Of a stretch of 64,000 nucleotides of DNA, positions 50,936 through 60,527 are shown in pieces. The stretch covers positions 1-64,000 of the forward strand of contig NZ_FUZC01000001.1 in assembly GCF_900168115.1 (NCBI RefSeq), written 5' to 3'. Numbering within the stretch: position 1 is the first letter of the stretch; each line of letters starts with the position of its first letter. The stretch is from Salegentibacter salinarum. Lineage in GTDB: Bacteria > Bacteroidota > Bacteroidia > Flavobacteriales > Flavobacteriaceae. Both the position numbers and the translations under genes were made by a program. The notes below the pieces were generated by a model, which did not search any database, had not been told where the DNA came from, and saw only the letters and a list, made by a program, of their open reading frames with translations.

Positions 50936-51553
50936 TTACTTCAATTTCTCTCTAAAAATTTCAGCGTATTCTTTGACTACATTTTGGTCAAAATAAGGTT
51001 CTTGTTCTATTCTTCCAAGAATGGGAAGGCCGCTCATTTTTTCGATAATCGATTCAGTAGATTTATTTTCTTCGCCGGAAAAAATTATTCCGAAGCAATT
51101 CAATCCGCGGGATTTTAGCGCTTCTACCGTGAGCAAAGTATGATTTATACTGCCCAGATAATGTCGGGACACTAGGATAATTCGATCTTCTTTCAGCATT
51201 AAATCGGCTATGGTTTCTTTATCACTGATGGGCACCAGTAAACCTCCGGCGCCTTCAATCACCAAATTATTTTTTGTTTTAGGACGTTTTACTTTTTTTG
51301 AAGTGATCTTAACTTCATCAATTTCAGCCGCTGCGTGCGGACTCATTGGCATATTCAGTGCAAAACTATTCTTATGAAAAACGGTATTTTTATTCGATAC
51401 CAATTTTTGCACTTTATGCCTATCGGAATTATCAAGATCTCCAGCTTGTATAGGCTTCCAGTAATCGGCTTCGATGGCTTCGGTTACGATTGCTGAAACG
51501 ATGGTTTTTCCTACTTCGGTGCCTATTCCGGTAATAAAATAGTTATGCTTCAT
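50936..51553 (-). CDS. bioD: Dethiobiotin synthetase
   Basis: BioD closes the ureido ring of dethiobiotin using ATP and CO2. The P-loop is FITGIGTEVGKTIVSA (G-x-x-T-x-V-G-K-T), followed by YWKPIQAGD and LVIEGAGGLLVPI. At 205 residues it is of normal length. It follows the DUF2007 gene by 24 bases. Confidence 0.94.
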   Translation of the reverse strand: MKHNYFITGIGTEVGKTIVSAIVTEAIEADYWKPIQAGDLDNSDRHKVQKLVSNKNTVFHKNSFALNMPMSPHAAAEIDEVKITSKKVKRPKTKNNLVIEGAGGLLVPISDKETIADLMLKEDRIILVSRHYLGSINHTLLTVEALKSRGLNCFGIIFSGEENKSTESIIEKMSGLPILGRIEQEPYFDQNVVKEYAEIFREKLK

Positions 51554-51577
51554 ATTTTATAAATTCTTTTATTGGGC

Positions 51578-51988
51578 TCATTTTAAAGTAAATTTCTCTT
51601 CACAATTTTCGCAGTGATAATCGTACTTGTAGTGAATTGGAAGAGCGAAGGTGAGAAATGAAAATAAAAAAGCAAAGAAAGAACGCACATCTTTAATATG
51701 CGTGTAAACTTCTACGTGCGTGCTGTCACAGTTAGGACAAACCACCCGGTTTCCATCATCGTCCAGAGAATAATTATGAATTTCGTTTAAAATTGCACGG
51801 GCCCGTTCCTCATCATCTGCACGAACATTAAGTTTTATGCCTCCAATTGCCTGACTCACCATAGGATCGGTATCAATAAGCACCTGATCTACCAGAAATA
51901 CCTCGATACCTTCAGATTGTAATTTTCCTTTTACAATTTGCGCTTCCGATGAATATTGAAACCTGGCAATGTTTACAAACGTGTTCAT
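51578..51988 (-). CDS. DUF2007 protein with zinc-ribbon-like end
   Basis: The first 75 residues have the DUF2007 pattern (FVNIARFQYSSEAQIVKGKLQSEGIEVFL, KLNVRADDEERARAIL). The C-terminal half has two C-x2-C pairs, VVCPNCDSTHV and YHCENCEEKFT, around a hydrophobic stretch, so it looks like a split zinc ribbon with a short membrane hairpin. The 136-residue protein is of unknown function. Its place inside the bio genes may be chance. Confidence 0.75.
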   Translation of the reverse strand: MNTFVNIARFQYSSEAQIVKGKLQSEGIEVFLVDQVLIDTDPMVSQAIGGIKLNVRADDEERARAILNEIHNYSLDDDGNRVVCPNCDSTHVEVYTHIKDVRSFFAFLFSFLTFALPIHYKYDYHCENCEEKFTLK

Positions 51989-52051
51989 TTGATTGTTTTT
52001 TTTATTCCAAAACCGGAAATAGGCATTGCCTTATATCTGATCCTGTTACTG

Positions 52052-53227
52052 CTAATTTTCAACTCTAGCATCATGCAGATTGATTGGCAGTAATTTAGCG
52101 AGATTTTTTAAAACCTCGCTGATATCATTTTCAGAATTAAAAGAATGCAGGCAAAACCTGAGTCGTTCACTGCCTTTTGGAACGGTTGGCGAAAGAATTG
52201 GTTTTACTTCAAAACCTTCTTTTCTCAAACTTTCTGCAATATTCTTCACTTGCTGATTTCCGGGAATTATACAGCTTTGAATTGCTGAATTACTTTCCAG
52301 AAAACTTTTTTGTAGATCATTTTTTATAATCTCTTCTTTAAAAAATCGGATATTACTTTTTAACTGCTGAGTTTCCGGAATTTCGGTTTTAAATTGTTGG
52401 TAAACCGCTAAAATTGTGGCTACCGAATGTGGCGGTAAAGCCGTGGTATAAATAAGACTTCGGGAAAAATTTACCAGGTAATTTTTTAAATCCTTGTTCC
52501 CTAAAATTACCGCGCCATGGCATCCAGGAGCTTTTCCGAAGGTATTTAAACGGGCAAAAACTTTCTCCTGAATTCCCAATTCCTGAACCAGACCTTCTCC
52601 TTTTTCTCCAAAAATTCCGGTAGCGTGAGCTTCATCTATAATTAAAAAAGCGCCGAATTCCTCTAAAATTTTCGCTAATTCTTTTAGCGCCGCCATATCA
52701 CCATCCATTGAAAAGACAGATTCGGTTACGAGATAAATTTCTGAATTTTCAGCTTTTGGAAGTCTATTCAGCCTGGATTTAAGATCTTCAATATTATTAT
52801 GACTGAATTTATAAGCCTTGGCGTTGCTCATTGAAATTCCATCTCTTATGGAAGCGTGAACGAGTTCATCATAGAAAATAAAATCTCCACGTTTCGGCAC
52901 TGAACTGAAAAATCCAATATTAGCATCGTAGCCGGAATTAAAAATAAGTGCAGCTTCAGTTTGATGAAATTCGGCAAGGAAATTTTCTGCTAAATCATAA
53001 AGTTTATGGTTTCCGGAAAGTAACCTGGACCCGGTGGCACCATTTTTAAAAAGATTATTCTCCTTTACTATTTGATGTGCTCCCTGGTAAATTTCTTCAG
53101 ATGAAGCCAAGCCTAAATAATCGTTTGACGAAAAATCTATTAATTGAGCATTCTGCTTTAAACTACGTAGAGCATTCTCCTCTTTTCTCTTCTCTAAACT
53201 TTTCGCTAATTTTAAAGGTAATTGCAT
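52052..53227 (-). CDS. bioF: 8-amino-7-oxononanoate synthase-type aminotransferase
   Basis: BioF condenses pimeloyl-ACP or -CoA with alanine in the first committed step of the biotin rings. The 391 residues hold IDFSSNDYLGLASS, GSRLLSGNHKLY, the DEAHATGIFGEKGEG loop, and the PLP lysine in RLNTFGKAPGCHGAV. A relative such as glycine C-acetyltransferase (kbl) is possible, but the bio neighbours favour BioF. It is divergent from the MgtC gene. Confidence 0.92.
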   Translation of the reverse strand: MQLPLKLAKSLEKRKEENALRSLKQNAQLIDFSSNDYLGLASSEEIYQGAHQIVKENNLFKNGATGSRLLSGNHKLYDLAENFLAEFHQTEAALIFNSGYDANIGFFSSVPKRGDFIFYDELVHASIRDGISMSNAKAYKFSHNNIEDLKSRLNRLPKAENSEIYLVTESVFSMDGDMAALKELAKILEEFGAFLIIDEAHATGIFGEKGEGLVQELGIQEKVFARLNTFGKAPGCHGAVILGNKDLKNYLVNFSRSLIYTTALPPHSVATILAVYQQFKTEIPETQQLKSNIRFFKEEIIKNDLQKSFLESNSAIQSCIIPGNQQVKNIAESLRKEGFEVKPILSPTVPKGSERLRFCLHSFNSENDISEVLKNLAKLLPINLHDARVEN

Positions 53228-53231
53228 ACCT

Positions 53232-53239
53232 CAAAATTA
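53232..53239 (-). promoter_or_regulatory. Possible promoter -7 box directly before bioF
   Basis: TAATTTTG fits TAnnTTTG but ends only 4 bases before the bioF ATG, so the message would be leaderless, or the box is not used. No clear -33 box. Confidence 0.3.
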
Positions 53240-53261
53240 CAACTTTAAGCAAGCAAAATAT

Positions 53262-53705
53262 ATGGAACTGGCAGAATTTAGTCTTAGCATAGGTTTAGCG
53301 GCCATGGCCGGACTTTTTATTGGGATAGAAAGGGAATTCACCGGCAAAAGTGCGGGTTTAAAAACTAATGCTCTCGTTGCCCTGGGAGCTTGTGTTTTTA
53401 TACTACTTTCAATGCAATTTCGGGGAGAAGAATTTGTAGATATTACCAGGGTTTTAGGGCAGGTTGTTACCGGGATTGGCTTTATTGGCGCGGGAACAAT
53501 TCTTCAACACGGAAAAAATGTAAAAGGTTTAACTACGGCTGCGACCATTTGGTGTAGTGCCGGGGCCGGCTGCCTTGCTGCATTGCAGATGTATGCCGAG
53601 CTCCTTATAATTTGTGTAATAATCGTTGTTATAAATATCTTTTTCGGGATGCTGGAAAAGAAACTGATAAGAGGAAATAGAAAAAAGGATGATAAAAAAG
53701 AATGA
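53262..53705 (+). CDS. MgtC/SapB family membrane protein
   Basis: The 147-residue protein has about four or five membrane helices with the MgtC signatures GLFIGIEREFTGKSAGLKTN, GQVVTGIGFIGAGTI and KGLTTAATIWCSAG. Members affect magnesium adaptation and, in some bacteria, inhibit the ATP synthase. It lacks the extra C-terminal ACT-like domain of long MgtC proteins. It ends 3 bases from the convergent Mrp operon. Confidence 0.9.
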   Translation: MELAEFSLSIGLAAMAGLFIGIEREFTGKSAGLKTNALVALGACVFILLSMQFRGEEFVDITRVLGQVVTGIGFIGAGTILQHGKNVKGLTTAATIWCSAGAGCLAALQMYAELLIICVIIVVINIFFGMLEKKLIRGNRKKDDKKE

Positions 53706-53708
53706 AAA

Positions 53709-54122
53709 TTACTTTACAATATCGTCCTCACTTCTTGAATGGTCTACATTATTACGCGGAGTATCATCTATTTCACTTTTTAGTACGTGGGAATTTTTTT
53801 GATACTTCCCTCTAAGATCGTCCATAACAGAACCTTTCCAGAGTTTAACTCCCATAAAATAAGATGCTCTTCCTATTAAATGCGCACTTACCGGGGCGGT
53901 TAGAAAAACAAAAAGAATAATTACGAGCGCGCGTGAAGTTGTAGAAAGATCGTTAAAGAAAACTGCAGTTCCCACTAGGATAAGACCAACCCCCAGCGTT
54001 GCCGCCTTGGTGTTTACCGAAATCCTCATATAAGTATCTGGCATTCTTACAAGACCGATGGCTGAAAGCAGCACGAATAAGGTTCCTAAAGTGACTAATA
54101 TTACTATAATTACTGAACTCAT
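53709..54122 (-). CDS. mrpG: Na+/H+ antiporter subunit G
   Basis: The Mrp complex exchanges cytoplasmic sodium for external protons. MrpG has about three membrane helices; LSAIGLVRMPDTYMRISVNTKAATLG is the family block. The 137-residue protein has a C-terminal hydrophilic tail of about 40 residues beyond the usual end. It overlaps mrpF by 4 bases and is the last gene of the operon. Confidence 0.92.
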   Translation of the reverse strand: MSSVIIVILVTLGTLFVLLSAIGLVRMPDTYMRISVNTKAATLGVGLILVGTAVFFNDLSTTSRALVIILFVFLTAPVSAHLIGRASYFMGVKLWKGSVMDDLRGKYQKNSHVLKSEIDDTPRNNVDHSRSEDDIVK

Positions 54123-54394
54123 TTCTTTCTGTTTCTTTTTTCAAGGTAATATGAGAAAGCTACGGTACTTAAAAATGCAATTAAAGCCAGGATCATTGCG
54201 GTATCTAAAAATGTAGACCTTCCGTGGATAATACTGTAAACTCCAATAATTCCAATACCGGTTGTGATAAGCACATCTAGTGCAATAATTTTATCGGCAA
54301 TACTGGGTCCCTTTATAAATCGGTAAACTATTAGAAGTACCGAAAAGGCCAGGATTGGCAGAATAATATAATATAAATAATCTGTTAGCGTCAT
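54119..54394 (-). CDS. mrpF: Na+/H+ antiporter subunit F
   Basis: A 91-residue three-helix protein: YRFIKGPSIADKIIALDVLI and the following GIGIIGVYSI match MrpF. It is needed for full assembly of the Mrp antiporter. It overlaps both neighbours by 4 bases, a sign of translational coupling. Confidence 0.93.
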   Translation of the reverse strand: MTLTDYLYYIILPILAFSVLLIVYRFIKGPSIADKIIALDVLITTGIGIIGVYSIIHGRSTFLDTAMILALIAFLSTVAFSYYLEKRNRKK

Positions 54395-54867
54395 CTCAAT
54401 ATTTCCAAAATACGTTTTTCAAATCCGTTTTTAATACTATTGATAAATTCTTCTTTATCGGTTACATACATCGCATGAACATATAGCACTTTCTTATCAT
54501 TAGAGACATCCAGGCTAAGGGTTCCCGGGGTAAGGGAGATCATATTGGCCAAAAATGTAATCCCAAGGTTGCTTTTTATGGTAAGCGGTACTTTTACTAT
54601 TCCCGGTTTCATTCCAAAGTTTGGGGTAACAACCTCGTAGGCTACCTGCAGGTTCGCTTTAAAAAGTTCCCAGAGAAAGAAGAAGAAAAAAGCGATTAAT
54701 TTAGGAATAATAGTAAAATAGCGGGCATCACTATTTCCTCTTGTTATCACCCACAGAATAAAGAAATTAACGATGAATCCAAAGATATAGTTCTGGAAAC
54801 TAAAATCTCCGGTAAGGGCTACCCATACAAAGGTGAGTAATAAGTTGGATACAAACCTGCTCTTCAT
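54391..54867 (-). CDS. mrpE: Na+/H+ antiporter subunit E
   Basis: The 158-residue protein matches MrpE: an N-terminal LLLTFVWVALTGDFSFQNY, then LWELFKANLQVAYEVV and the C-terminal TPGTLSLDVSNDKKVLYVHA. Two or three membrane segments are followed by a cytoplasmic domain. It shares one base with mrpD and overlaps mrpF by 4. Confidence 0.94.
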   Translation of the reverse strand: MKSRFVSNLLLTFVWVALTGDFSFQNYIFGFIVNFFILWVITRGNSDARYFTIIPKLIAFFFFFLWELFKANLQVAYEVVTPNFGMKPGIVKVPLTIKSNLGITFLANMISLTPGTLSLDVSNDKKVLYVHAMYVTDKEEFINSIKNGFEKRILEILR

Positions 54868-56387
54868 TATTCGGGTGTTTGTGTATTAAGTACTGCGTCT
54901 ATATATTGTTGGTTATCCATTAATTCTGATGCAATTCTGGCTGAAAGCGTTTGAATATGTTCTGCGCCAAAACCTATATATAAGGATACCAGACTTAAAA
55001 AAACTATAGGTACTATTATCTGAACTCTCTTTATATTTTTGATTGCATGAAAATACCTGAATTTTGGTCTTACAGGAATTTCAGTAGCATCTTTCCAGAA
55101 AACTTCGGCCCAAAGCTTTGCGATTACTACCAAGGTAATAAAACTTGCAAAGATAATTGCGGCCAGGCTCCAATAACTTCCGGATTCAAAACTGGCGGTA
55201 ATTAAAGATATTTTAGGCCAGAATCCAGATAAAGGCGGGATTCCAACCAATGAAAATAACGGGATAAACATCAACAAACTCAACTTAGGATAATTGGCAT
55301 AAAATCCACCTAAAGCCCGCATGCTATTAGAACCCTTTATTCTGTAAATAAGTCCGCTAATCATAAATAGATTCGTCTTCACAATAATATCGTGTACCAG
55401 GTAGAAAATTGTCCCAGCAATAGCTACTTCAGTAAACATTCCCAAACCAATAATCATATAACCAATGTGACAAATGATTAAATAGGAAAATACTTTTTTA
55501 ATATTATTCTGAACCAGAGCACCTAATGCCCCGCTAAACAGGGTGAAAATAGCCAGCACCAACAGAATTTGATCCAAGAAAACATCATCTACAAAAATTA
55601 AAGTAAAGACCCTAACTAAGGCATAGACCCCAACTTTAGTAAGCAAGCCTCCAAAAATAGCCGATACTGCTGAAGGCGGTGTATGATATGAAGCCGGTAA
55701 CCAAAAATATAAAGGAAAAATAGCCGATTTAATCCCGAAACCAATTAGAAATAAAATGGCGGTAATTTCTACCAGAGCCCGGTTCTCTACCGCCGCTACT
55801 TTATTCGCAAGATCGGCCATATTTAGACTTCCGGTTAAACCGTAAAGCACTGCAATTGCCGTTAAAAAGATCATGGACGCGAGAAAATTCAGCGTAAAAT
55901 ATTTTACCGCACCTTCTAACTGCGCTTTTTCGCCACCAATAGTAATTAAAACAAAAGAACTTATAATAATAATTTCAAACCAAACATAGAGATTAAAGAT
56001 ATCCCCGGTTAAAAAGGCTCCTGTAAGTCCTAAAAGTAGGAAATGAAAAATGGGAAAATACCCAAATCTCAGCCTATCACCAATCACTGAGCCCGACGAA
56101 AATATGGAAACAGCTAAACCGGCAATAGAAGTTAGCAGAACCATAGTTGCAGAAAAAGTATCGGCAATAAAGGTGATCCCAAAAGGAGCTTCCCAACTCC
56201 CGGCCTGTACCGTTTGAGTTCCATTATTCCAGATAAAAGCAAAAACAGTAATACTAACTGCGAGATGCGCAAGGCTTCCAAACATACTTATTATGCGTTG
56301 TGCATTTATCTTCCTCCAAAAAAACATTAGGATGATAGCCAAAAGCATTTGCAGCAATAAAGGATATAATATTAATTGTTGTGTCAT
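54867..56387 (-). CDS. mrpD: Na+/H+ antiporter subunit D
   Basis: A 506-residue homologue of complex I NuoM/NuoN subunits with about 14 helices. [19 protein letters not shown], the proton path glutamate region and [20 protein letters not shown] with its conserved lysine are visible. MrpD with MrpA forms the ion-moving part. It overlaps mrpC by 4 bases. Confidence 0.94.
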   Translation of the reverse strand: MTQQLILYPLLLQMLLAIILMFFWRKINAQRIISMFGSLAHLAVSITVFAFIWNNGTQTVQAGSWEAPFGITFIADTFSATMVLLTSIAGLAVSIFSSGSVIGDRLRFGYFPIFHFLLLGLTGAFLTGDIFNLYVWFEIIIISSFVLITIGGEKAQLEGAVKYFTLNFLASMIFLTAIAVLYGLTGSLNMADLANKVAAVENRALVEITAILFLIGFGIKSAIFPLYFWLPASYHTPPSAVSAIFGGLLTKVGVYALVRVFTLIFVDDVFLDQILLVLAIFTLFSGALGALVQNNIKKVFSYLIICHIGYMIIGLGMFTEVAIAGTIFYLVHDIIVKTNLFMISGLIYRIKGSNSMRALGGFYANYPKLSLLMFIPLFSLVGIPPLSGFWPKISLITASFESGSYWSLAAIIFASFITLVVIAKLWAEVFWKDATEIPVRPKFRYFHAIKNIKRVQIIVPIVFLSLVSLYIGFGAEHIQTLSARIASELMDNQQYIDAVLNTQTPE

Positions 56388-56737
56388 GAATCTTCGTCTG
56401 TTGCGTTCATTTCGTCCAGATCATCGGTTTTCACTACTTTGTGGGCTCTTTTTACAAGAATAATTGCAAAAGATTGTAAACCGAAACTAATTACGATAGC
56501 GGTTAATATTAATGCCTGCGGAACAGGATCTGCATAGGCTTCTAAAAAAACCTCGGAATCTTCAGGAATAATTGGTGGTGCACCTTCTGTAATTCTACCA
56601 AGTAGAAAAATAAGCAGGTTGGCCCCGTTACCTAAAAGAATAATTCCAATAATGAGTTTCACCAAACTCCTGCGCAGAATCATATAAATACCTGCGGCAT
56701 ACAGAACCCCAATAATTATCGCTAAAAGAATTTCCAT
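56384..56737 (-). CDS. mrpC: Na+/H+ antiporter subunit C
   Basis: A 117-residue homologue of NuoK with three helices: [34 protein letters not shown] and [17 protein letters not shown]. The last block is the family signature. It lies 3 bases after mrpB. Confidence 0.95.
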   Translation of the reverse strand: MEILLAIIIGVLYAAGIYMILRRSLVKLIIGIILLGNGANLLIFLLGRITEGAPPIIPEDSEVFLEAYADPVPQALILTAIVISFGLQSFAIILVKRAHKVVKTDDLDEMNATDEDS

Positions 56738-56740
56738 AAA

Positions 56741-57154
56741 TTAAGCTGATTCTGAAATTGTAAATATTATTGTAAGTGTGACCCCAATTACCACCAGGTA
56801 AACCCCAATATCAAAAAATAAGGCCGAGCCCACATTTCCAATAACCGGAAAGGGTTCCGGAAACCAAAGACCCGTCATAAAAGGATCGTCTAAACCAATT
56901 ACCGGCGCTAAACCGCTAACAAAAGCAAGTCCCAAACCAACAGGCATTAAAAAGCCAGGGTGGAATCTTAGAAGACCTTTGGTGTTATCCAGTCCATTGG
57001 CAAAAGCATGCAAAACAAAAGCAATTGCAGCTATTAGTCCTCCAACAAACCCACCACCGGGCAAATAATGCCCGCGCAATAAGATAAAAACAGAAAACAC
57101 CAGTAATAACGGCAAAAGGTAATTAGAAGCTGTTTTTAATATTAAGGTTTTCAT
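56741..57154 (-). CDS. mrpB: Na+/H+ antiporter subunit B (MnhB)
   Basis: The 137 residues match the MnhB domain: [39 protein letters not shown] and [18 protein letters not shown]. It has four membrane helices and is a separate gene, as in Bacillus, not fused to MrpA. It lies 47 bases after mrpA. Confidence 0.95.
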   Translation of the reverse strand: MKTLILKTASNYLLPLLLVFSVFILLRGHYLPGGGFVGGLIAAIAFVLHAFANGLDNTKGLLRFHPGFLMPVGLGLAFVSGLAPVIGLDDPFMTGLWFPEPFPVIGNVGSALFFDIGVYLVVIGVTLTIIFTISESA

Positions 57155-57201
57155 TTATATAAATTTTTCAGAAGCCGGGAAACACCGACTTGTTTATTCT
57201 T

Positions 57202-59511
57202 TTATTGCGACCTGTCTGTACTTTTTAATCTCAATTTTAGCAATCCAAAAACTCCAATGGCTGAGATAGACAATACTGCAATTTCCATAAGCGTATCAGT
57301 ACCCCTGAAATCTACCAGGATTACATTTACAACATTCTTTCCGTGCGCCAGGATATAGGCATTTTTGGCGTAAAAATCACCAATTTCACTATTTGTAGGT
57401 TCCGCAAGCACCTGTAAGGCCAACAAACATATTACCGTTCCAAGAGCCACGGATAAAACTCCGTCCCTAATTCGCATTTTATAATCTGAAAGGGTAAGAT
57501 ATTTTGGCAATCTATAAAGTACCAATACAAACAGAATAACTGTCAAAGTATCAATTGAAAATTGCGTCATCGCTAAATCGGGTGCACTGTAGAAAACAAA
57601 GATCAAACAGATAGCCAAGCCAACAACTCCCATTGCGGCAACTGCAGCAAGCCTGGATTTTGTGAATACAGTGTAGAAAACTCCGGCAATTAATATAATT
57701 ACTACCGCCAGTTCATAAGCTGTAACTTCAGAAAGTTGACGATAGTCTATTAACACGGTTGGATTTCCAAACATAACATATCCCACTAATACCACGAGGA
57801 ACAAAACGATTGTGGTGACATAGTTTCGTAAATATCCATTCTGAAAAACGTTAGTCCAGAATGCTGAGAAAACGCTGAAATAATGTGTTCCCTTTTCCGT
57901 TAGGCTTTTTGGAGAAATAAATTCCAGCTTTCCTATCCTGTTTTCCAGTTTTACTGAAGGCTTCAGGAAGAAATATAACAGAATTCCAACTGCGATTGTA
58001 ATTCCACTTAATAGCAAAACAGTATTGAAACCGTGCCATAAAGCCAGGTGATATTCTGAAGCATCTGCGCCTAAAGAAGAAACCACCGGTTTGACCAGGG
58101 CCGATTCAATAAGCATTGGGAATATCCCGAAAACAATTCCCAAAACAGCAAGGATAATTGCCGGTCCCCACATTAAAAAGTCGGGCGCCTTTACCTCTTT
58201 ATGCGCTTCGGGAAGTTTACCTACAAAAGGTTTAATTCCGGCTACAAAACCGGCCCAAAGCAATAATATTTTTGTCAAAACAATCGCAATTACAATTATA
58301 ATCGTAAAGGTTTCAGCGTGTGAACTGGCTTCATACGTAAGTTCTTTTCCGAGGAAACCTACCGATGGCGGAATACCTGCACTGGAAATTGCTGCCAGAA
58401 TACCGGCAATCGCTACCGGCATCATGATTTTTCGTAATCCGCTTAATTTTGTAACATCCCGTGTACCGGTTTGGTGATCTATAATTCCCGTTACAAGGAA
58501 TAAGGTGGCTTTATAAAGCGCGTGAACTATGATAAACACAGCTGCCGCAAGAAAAGCCGATTTTGTTCCTAAACCGATTAAAAAAACCAGTATTCCAAGT
58601 GCTGAAATAGTAGAATACGCCAGAACACCTTTAAGATCGGTTCTAAAAAGAGCGTGAATTGCGGAGTAAACCATTGTGATTCCCCCCACAATTATCAATG
58701 TCGTATTCCAGAATTGCGAATCTCCCAAAACCGGAGTAAAACGCATAAGCAGGTAAATTCCCGCTTTTACCATCGTGGCCGAGTGCAAATAAGTCGAAAC
58801 CGGAGTTGGCGCTTTCATCGCCCCTGGCAACCAGAAATGAAATGGAAATTGTGCAGATTTTGTAAATGCAGCCACAAAAATAAAGATAACCGCCAGGATG
58901 TAATATTCACTTCCGGCAATAGTGTCTTTAATACTTAGCATTTCAGAAATGCTGTAAGTACCGGTGATACTACCTAGCAATAAAGCCCCTGCCAACAGGA
59001 AAAACCCTCCAAAACCGGTAATTCCCAAAGCTGTTAGAGCCGATTTTCTTGAAGCCGGATTCGTATTATTAAAACCAATTAAGAAAAACGAACTTATACT
59101 GGTCAATTCCCAAAAAACAAAAAGTGAAATAAGATTGTCTGAAAGCACCAAACCAAGCATCGCAGCCATGAATAGACTGAGATATCCGTAGAAACGGTCA
59201 AGGTATTTGTGGCCTTTTAAATAAGATGCGGTATATGCGAAAACCAGGAAACCAATTCCTGTGATCATTAAGGTGAAAAGTAAGGAGAGCCCGTCTAATT
59301 TAAAACTTAGATCTACTCCAAATGCCGGGACCCATTGATAGGTTTTATGGATTATATCCCCGGAACTTATCTGCGGAATAAAACTTGCAAAATATGCAAA
59401 AAGGCCACCCGGAACAAGTGCGGAAAGAACGGCTAATTTCCCCCTGAAGAACTTTCCTGCAAAAACCAGGAATATTGCGAATAAAAAACCTAAAAGTATT
59501 GCTGCTAGCAT
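57202..59511 (-). CDS. mrpA: Na+/H+ antiporter subunit A
   Basis: This 769-residue NuoL-like protein has some 20 helices. The first two-thirds hold FVFWELTSISSFFLIGFNNT and KSAQFPFHFWLPGAMKAPTP, typical of the antiporter core. The C-terminal third has the DUF4040 and MrpA-end segments (YSAPDLAMTQFSIDTLTVIL, ILVDFRGTDTLMEIAVLSI). It begins the operon ABCDEFG, all on the minus strand. Confidence 0.95.
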   Translation of the reverse strand: MLAAILLGFLFAIFLVFAGKFFRGKLAVLSALVPGGLFAYFASFIPQISSGDIIHKTYQWVPAFGVDLSFKLDGLSLLFTLMITGIGFLVFAYTASYLKGHKYLDRFYGYLSLFMAAMLGLVLSDNLISLFVFWELTSISSFFLIGFNNTNPASRKSALTALGITGFGGFFLLAGALLLGSITGTYSISEMLSIKDTIAGSEYYILAVIFIFVAAFTKSAQFPFHFWLPGAMKAPTPVSTYLHSATMVKAGIYLLMRFTPVLGDSQFWNTTLIIVGGITMVYSAIHALFRTDLKGVLAYSTISALGILVFLIGLGTKSAFLAAAVFIIVHALYKATLFLVTGIIDHQTGTRDVTKLSGLRKIMMPVAIAGILAAISSAGIPPSVGFLGKELTYEASSHAETFTIIIVIAIVLTKILLLWAGFVAGIKPFVGKLPEAHKEVKAPDFLMWGPAIILAVLGIVFGIFPMLIESALVKPVVSSLGADASEYHLALWHGFNTVLLLSGITIAVGILLYFFLKPSVKLENRIGKLEFISPKSLTEKGTHYFSVFSAFWTNVFQNGYLRNYVTTIVLFLVVLVGYVMFGNPTVLIDYRQLSEVTAYELAVVIILIAGVFYTVFTKSRLAAVAAMGVVGLAICLIFVFYSAPDLAMTQFSIDTLTVILFVLVLYRLPKYLTLSDYKMRIRDGVLSVALGTVICLLALQVLAEPTNSEIGDFYAKNAYILAHGKNVVNVILVDFRGTDTLMEIAVLSISAIGVFGLLKLRLKSTDRSQ

Positions 59512-59540
59512 ATATTTTCTCTCAAAAAGTCCGTTCCCCG

Positions 59541-59548
59541 CAAATATA
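59541..59548 (-). promoter_or_regulatory. Promoter -7 box of the mrp operon
   Basis: TATATTTG on the minus strand fits TAnnTTTG, 29 bases before the mrpA ATG. No clear -33 box. Confidence 0.6.
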
Positions 59549-59705
59549 AGAGATATTATTTAAGTTTTACAGCTAAAGCAAGGTTTAACCCCCTAAAGCA
59601 ATCCGATTTAATAGCTTCTTATTTTTAATCATTTTAAAAACCTTGTTTCTTAGCAAACTTCTTAAAATGCTGAAAATAATTTATCAATTTAATCTTATAA
59701 ATTTA

Positions 59706-59751
59706 TTGTTTATCGATAATTTATTATAAGTTTGTTATCGTAAAACGATAA
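59706..59751 (+). promoter_or_regulatory. Promoter and operator-like palindromes of DUF2975-HTH
   Basis: TTG (59706) and TAAGTTTG (59727-59734) are 18 bases apart and form a promoter. The palindrome TTATCGATAA (59710-59719) lies in the spacer, and TTATCGT-AAA-ACGATAA (59735-59751) covers the likely start site. Both share the half-site TTATCG. This is a good place for repression by the HTH protein encoded at 60274, but that is inference. Confidence 0.6.
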
Positions 59752-59761
59752 TTAAATAGGA

Positions 59762-60271
59762 ATGAAATCCTCAGAATGGCTAAAGAACATTTTCAGTATT
59801 GCTTATTATTTAATGATTATAGGTTGGATAATTTTATTTGGTTTTTTACTCTATGCAATCTTTATTAGTCCAGGCGATATCCTGGAAATATTACGAGATG
59901 CGGAAGAATTTAAAATCAAATCTAAAAATGCCCTATACACCTCTTTAGCGTATGAATTATCATCAAGTGGAGTTTGGATCTATATCCTGTATTTATTCAA
60001 GAATTTAATGAAAGATCTAATTTTTAGACCATTATTTACGAGCCTTCAGATTGCAAGTTTCAAATTAATTGGTCAGTTAATCATCTTAATAACTATTGTT
60101 GATGCCCTTTCCATATTTGTTTTCAAAACTATATTTCAGGGTCGTTTGGAGTTAAGTTTTGAACTTTTTGATTTTTGGTTTGTAATAGCTATAGGCTTAT
60201 TTCTAATATTCCTTTCCCAAATTTTTGATCAAGCCAGAATTATAAAAGAAGAAAACGAATTAACCGTTTAG
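59762..60271 (+). CDS. DUF2975 membrane protein
   Basis: The 169 residues have four membrane segments (about 13-33, 63-80, 99-120 and 138-158), with YELSSSGVWIYILYLFKNLM and RPLFTSLQIASFKLIGQLI typical of DUF2975. The function is unknown. The HTH gene follows 2 bases later, the usual YozG-type partner of this family. Promoter and operator-like repeats lie directly upstream. Confidence 0.85.
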   Translation: MKSSEWLKNIFSIAYYLMIIGWIILFGFLLYAIFISPGDILEILRDAEEFKIKSKNALYTSLAYELSSSGVWIYILYLFKNLMKDLIFRPLFTSLQIASFKLIGQLIILITIVDALSIFVFKTIFQGRLELSFELFDFWFVIAIGLFLIFLSQIFDQARIIKEENELTV

Positions 60272-60273
60272 TT

Positions 60274-60480
60274 ATGCCCATCATTATAAATCTGGATAAA
60301 ATACTGGCAGAACGCGGAATGAAGAGCAATGAACTGGCGGATAAAATTGGTATTACTGCCGCCAATCTTTCTATTTTAAAAACCGGGAAGGCAAAAGCAA
60401 TACGGTTTTCTACTTTAGAGGCTATTTGCGAAGTTTTAGACTGTCAACCGGGAGATATTCTGGAATACACGCAAAACTAA
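60274..60480 (+). CDS. XRE-type helix-turn-helix regulator (YozG-like)
   Basis: A 68-residue protein that is little more than a Cro/CI-type HTH: LDKILAERGMKSNELADKIG and ITAANLSILKTGKAKAIRF are the two helices of the motif, followed by LEAICEVLDCQPGDILEY. It likely binds DNA as a dimer and controls its own operon. It is cotranscribed with DUF2975 and ends at the terminator shared with atpC. Confidence 0.9.
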   Translation: MPIIINLDKILAERGMKSNELADKIGITAANLSILKTGKAKAIRFSTLEAICEVLDCQPGDILEYTQN

Positions 60481-60506
60481 ATAGCCGGACAATTGCCCGG
60501 CTATTT
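60479..60506. terminator. Shared terminator between the HTH gene and atpC
   Basis: A 10-bp perfect stem AAATAGCCGG/CCGGCTATTT with an 8-nt loop serves the two convergent genes; it starts within the HTH stop codon. Confidence 0.75.
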
Positions 60507-60527
60507 CTATATTAAATATCCTGAATG

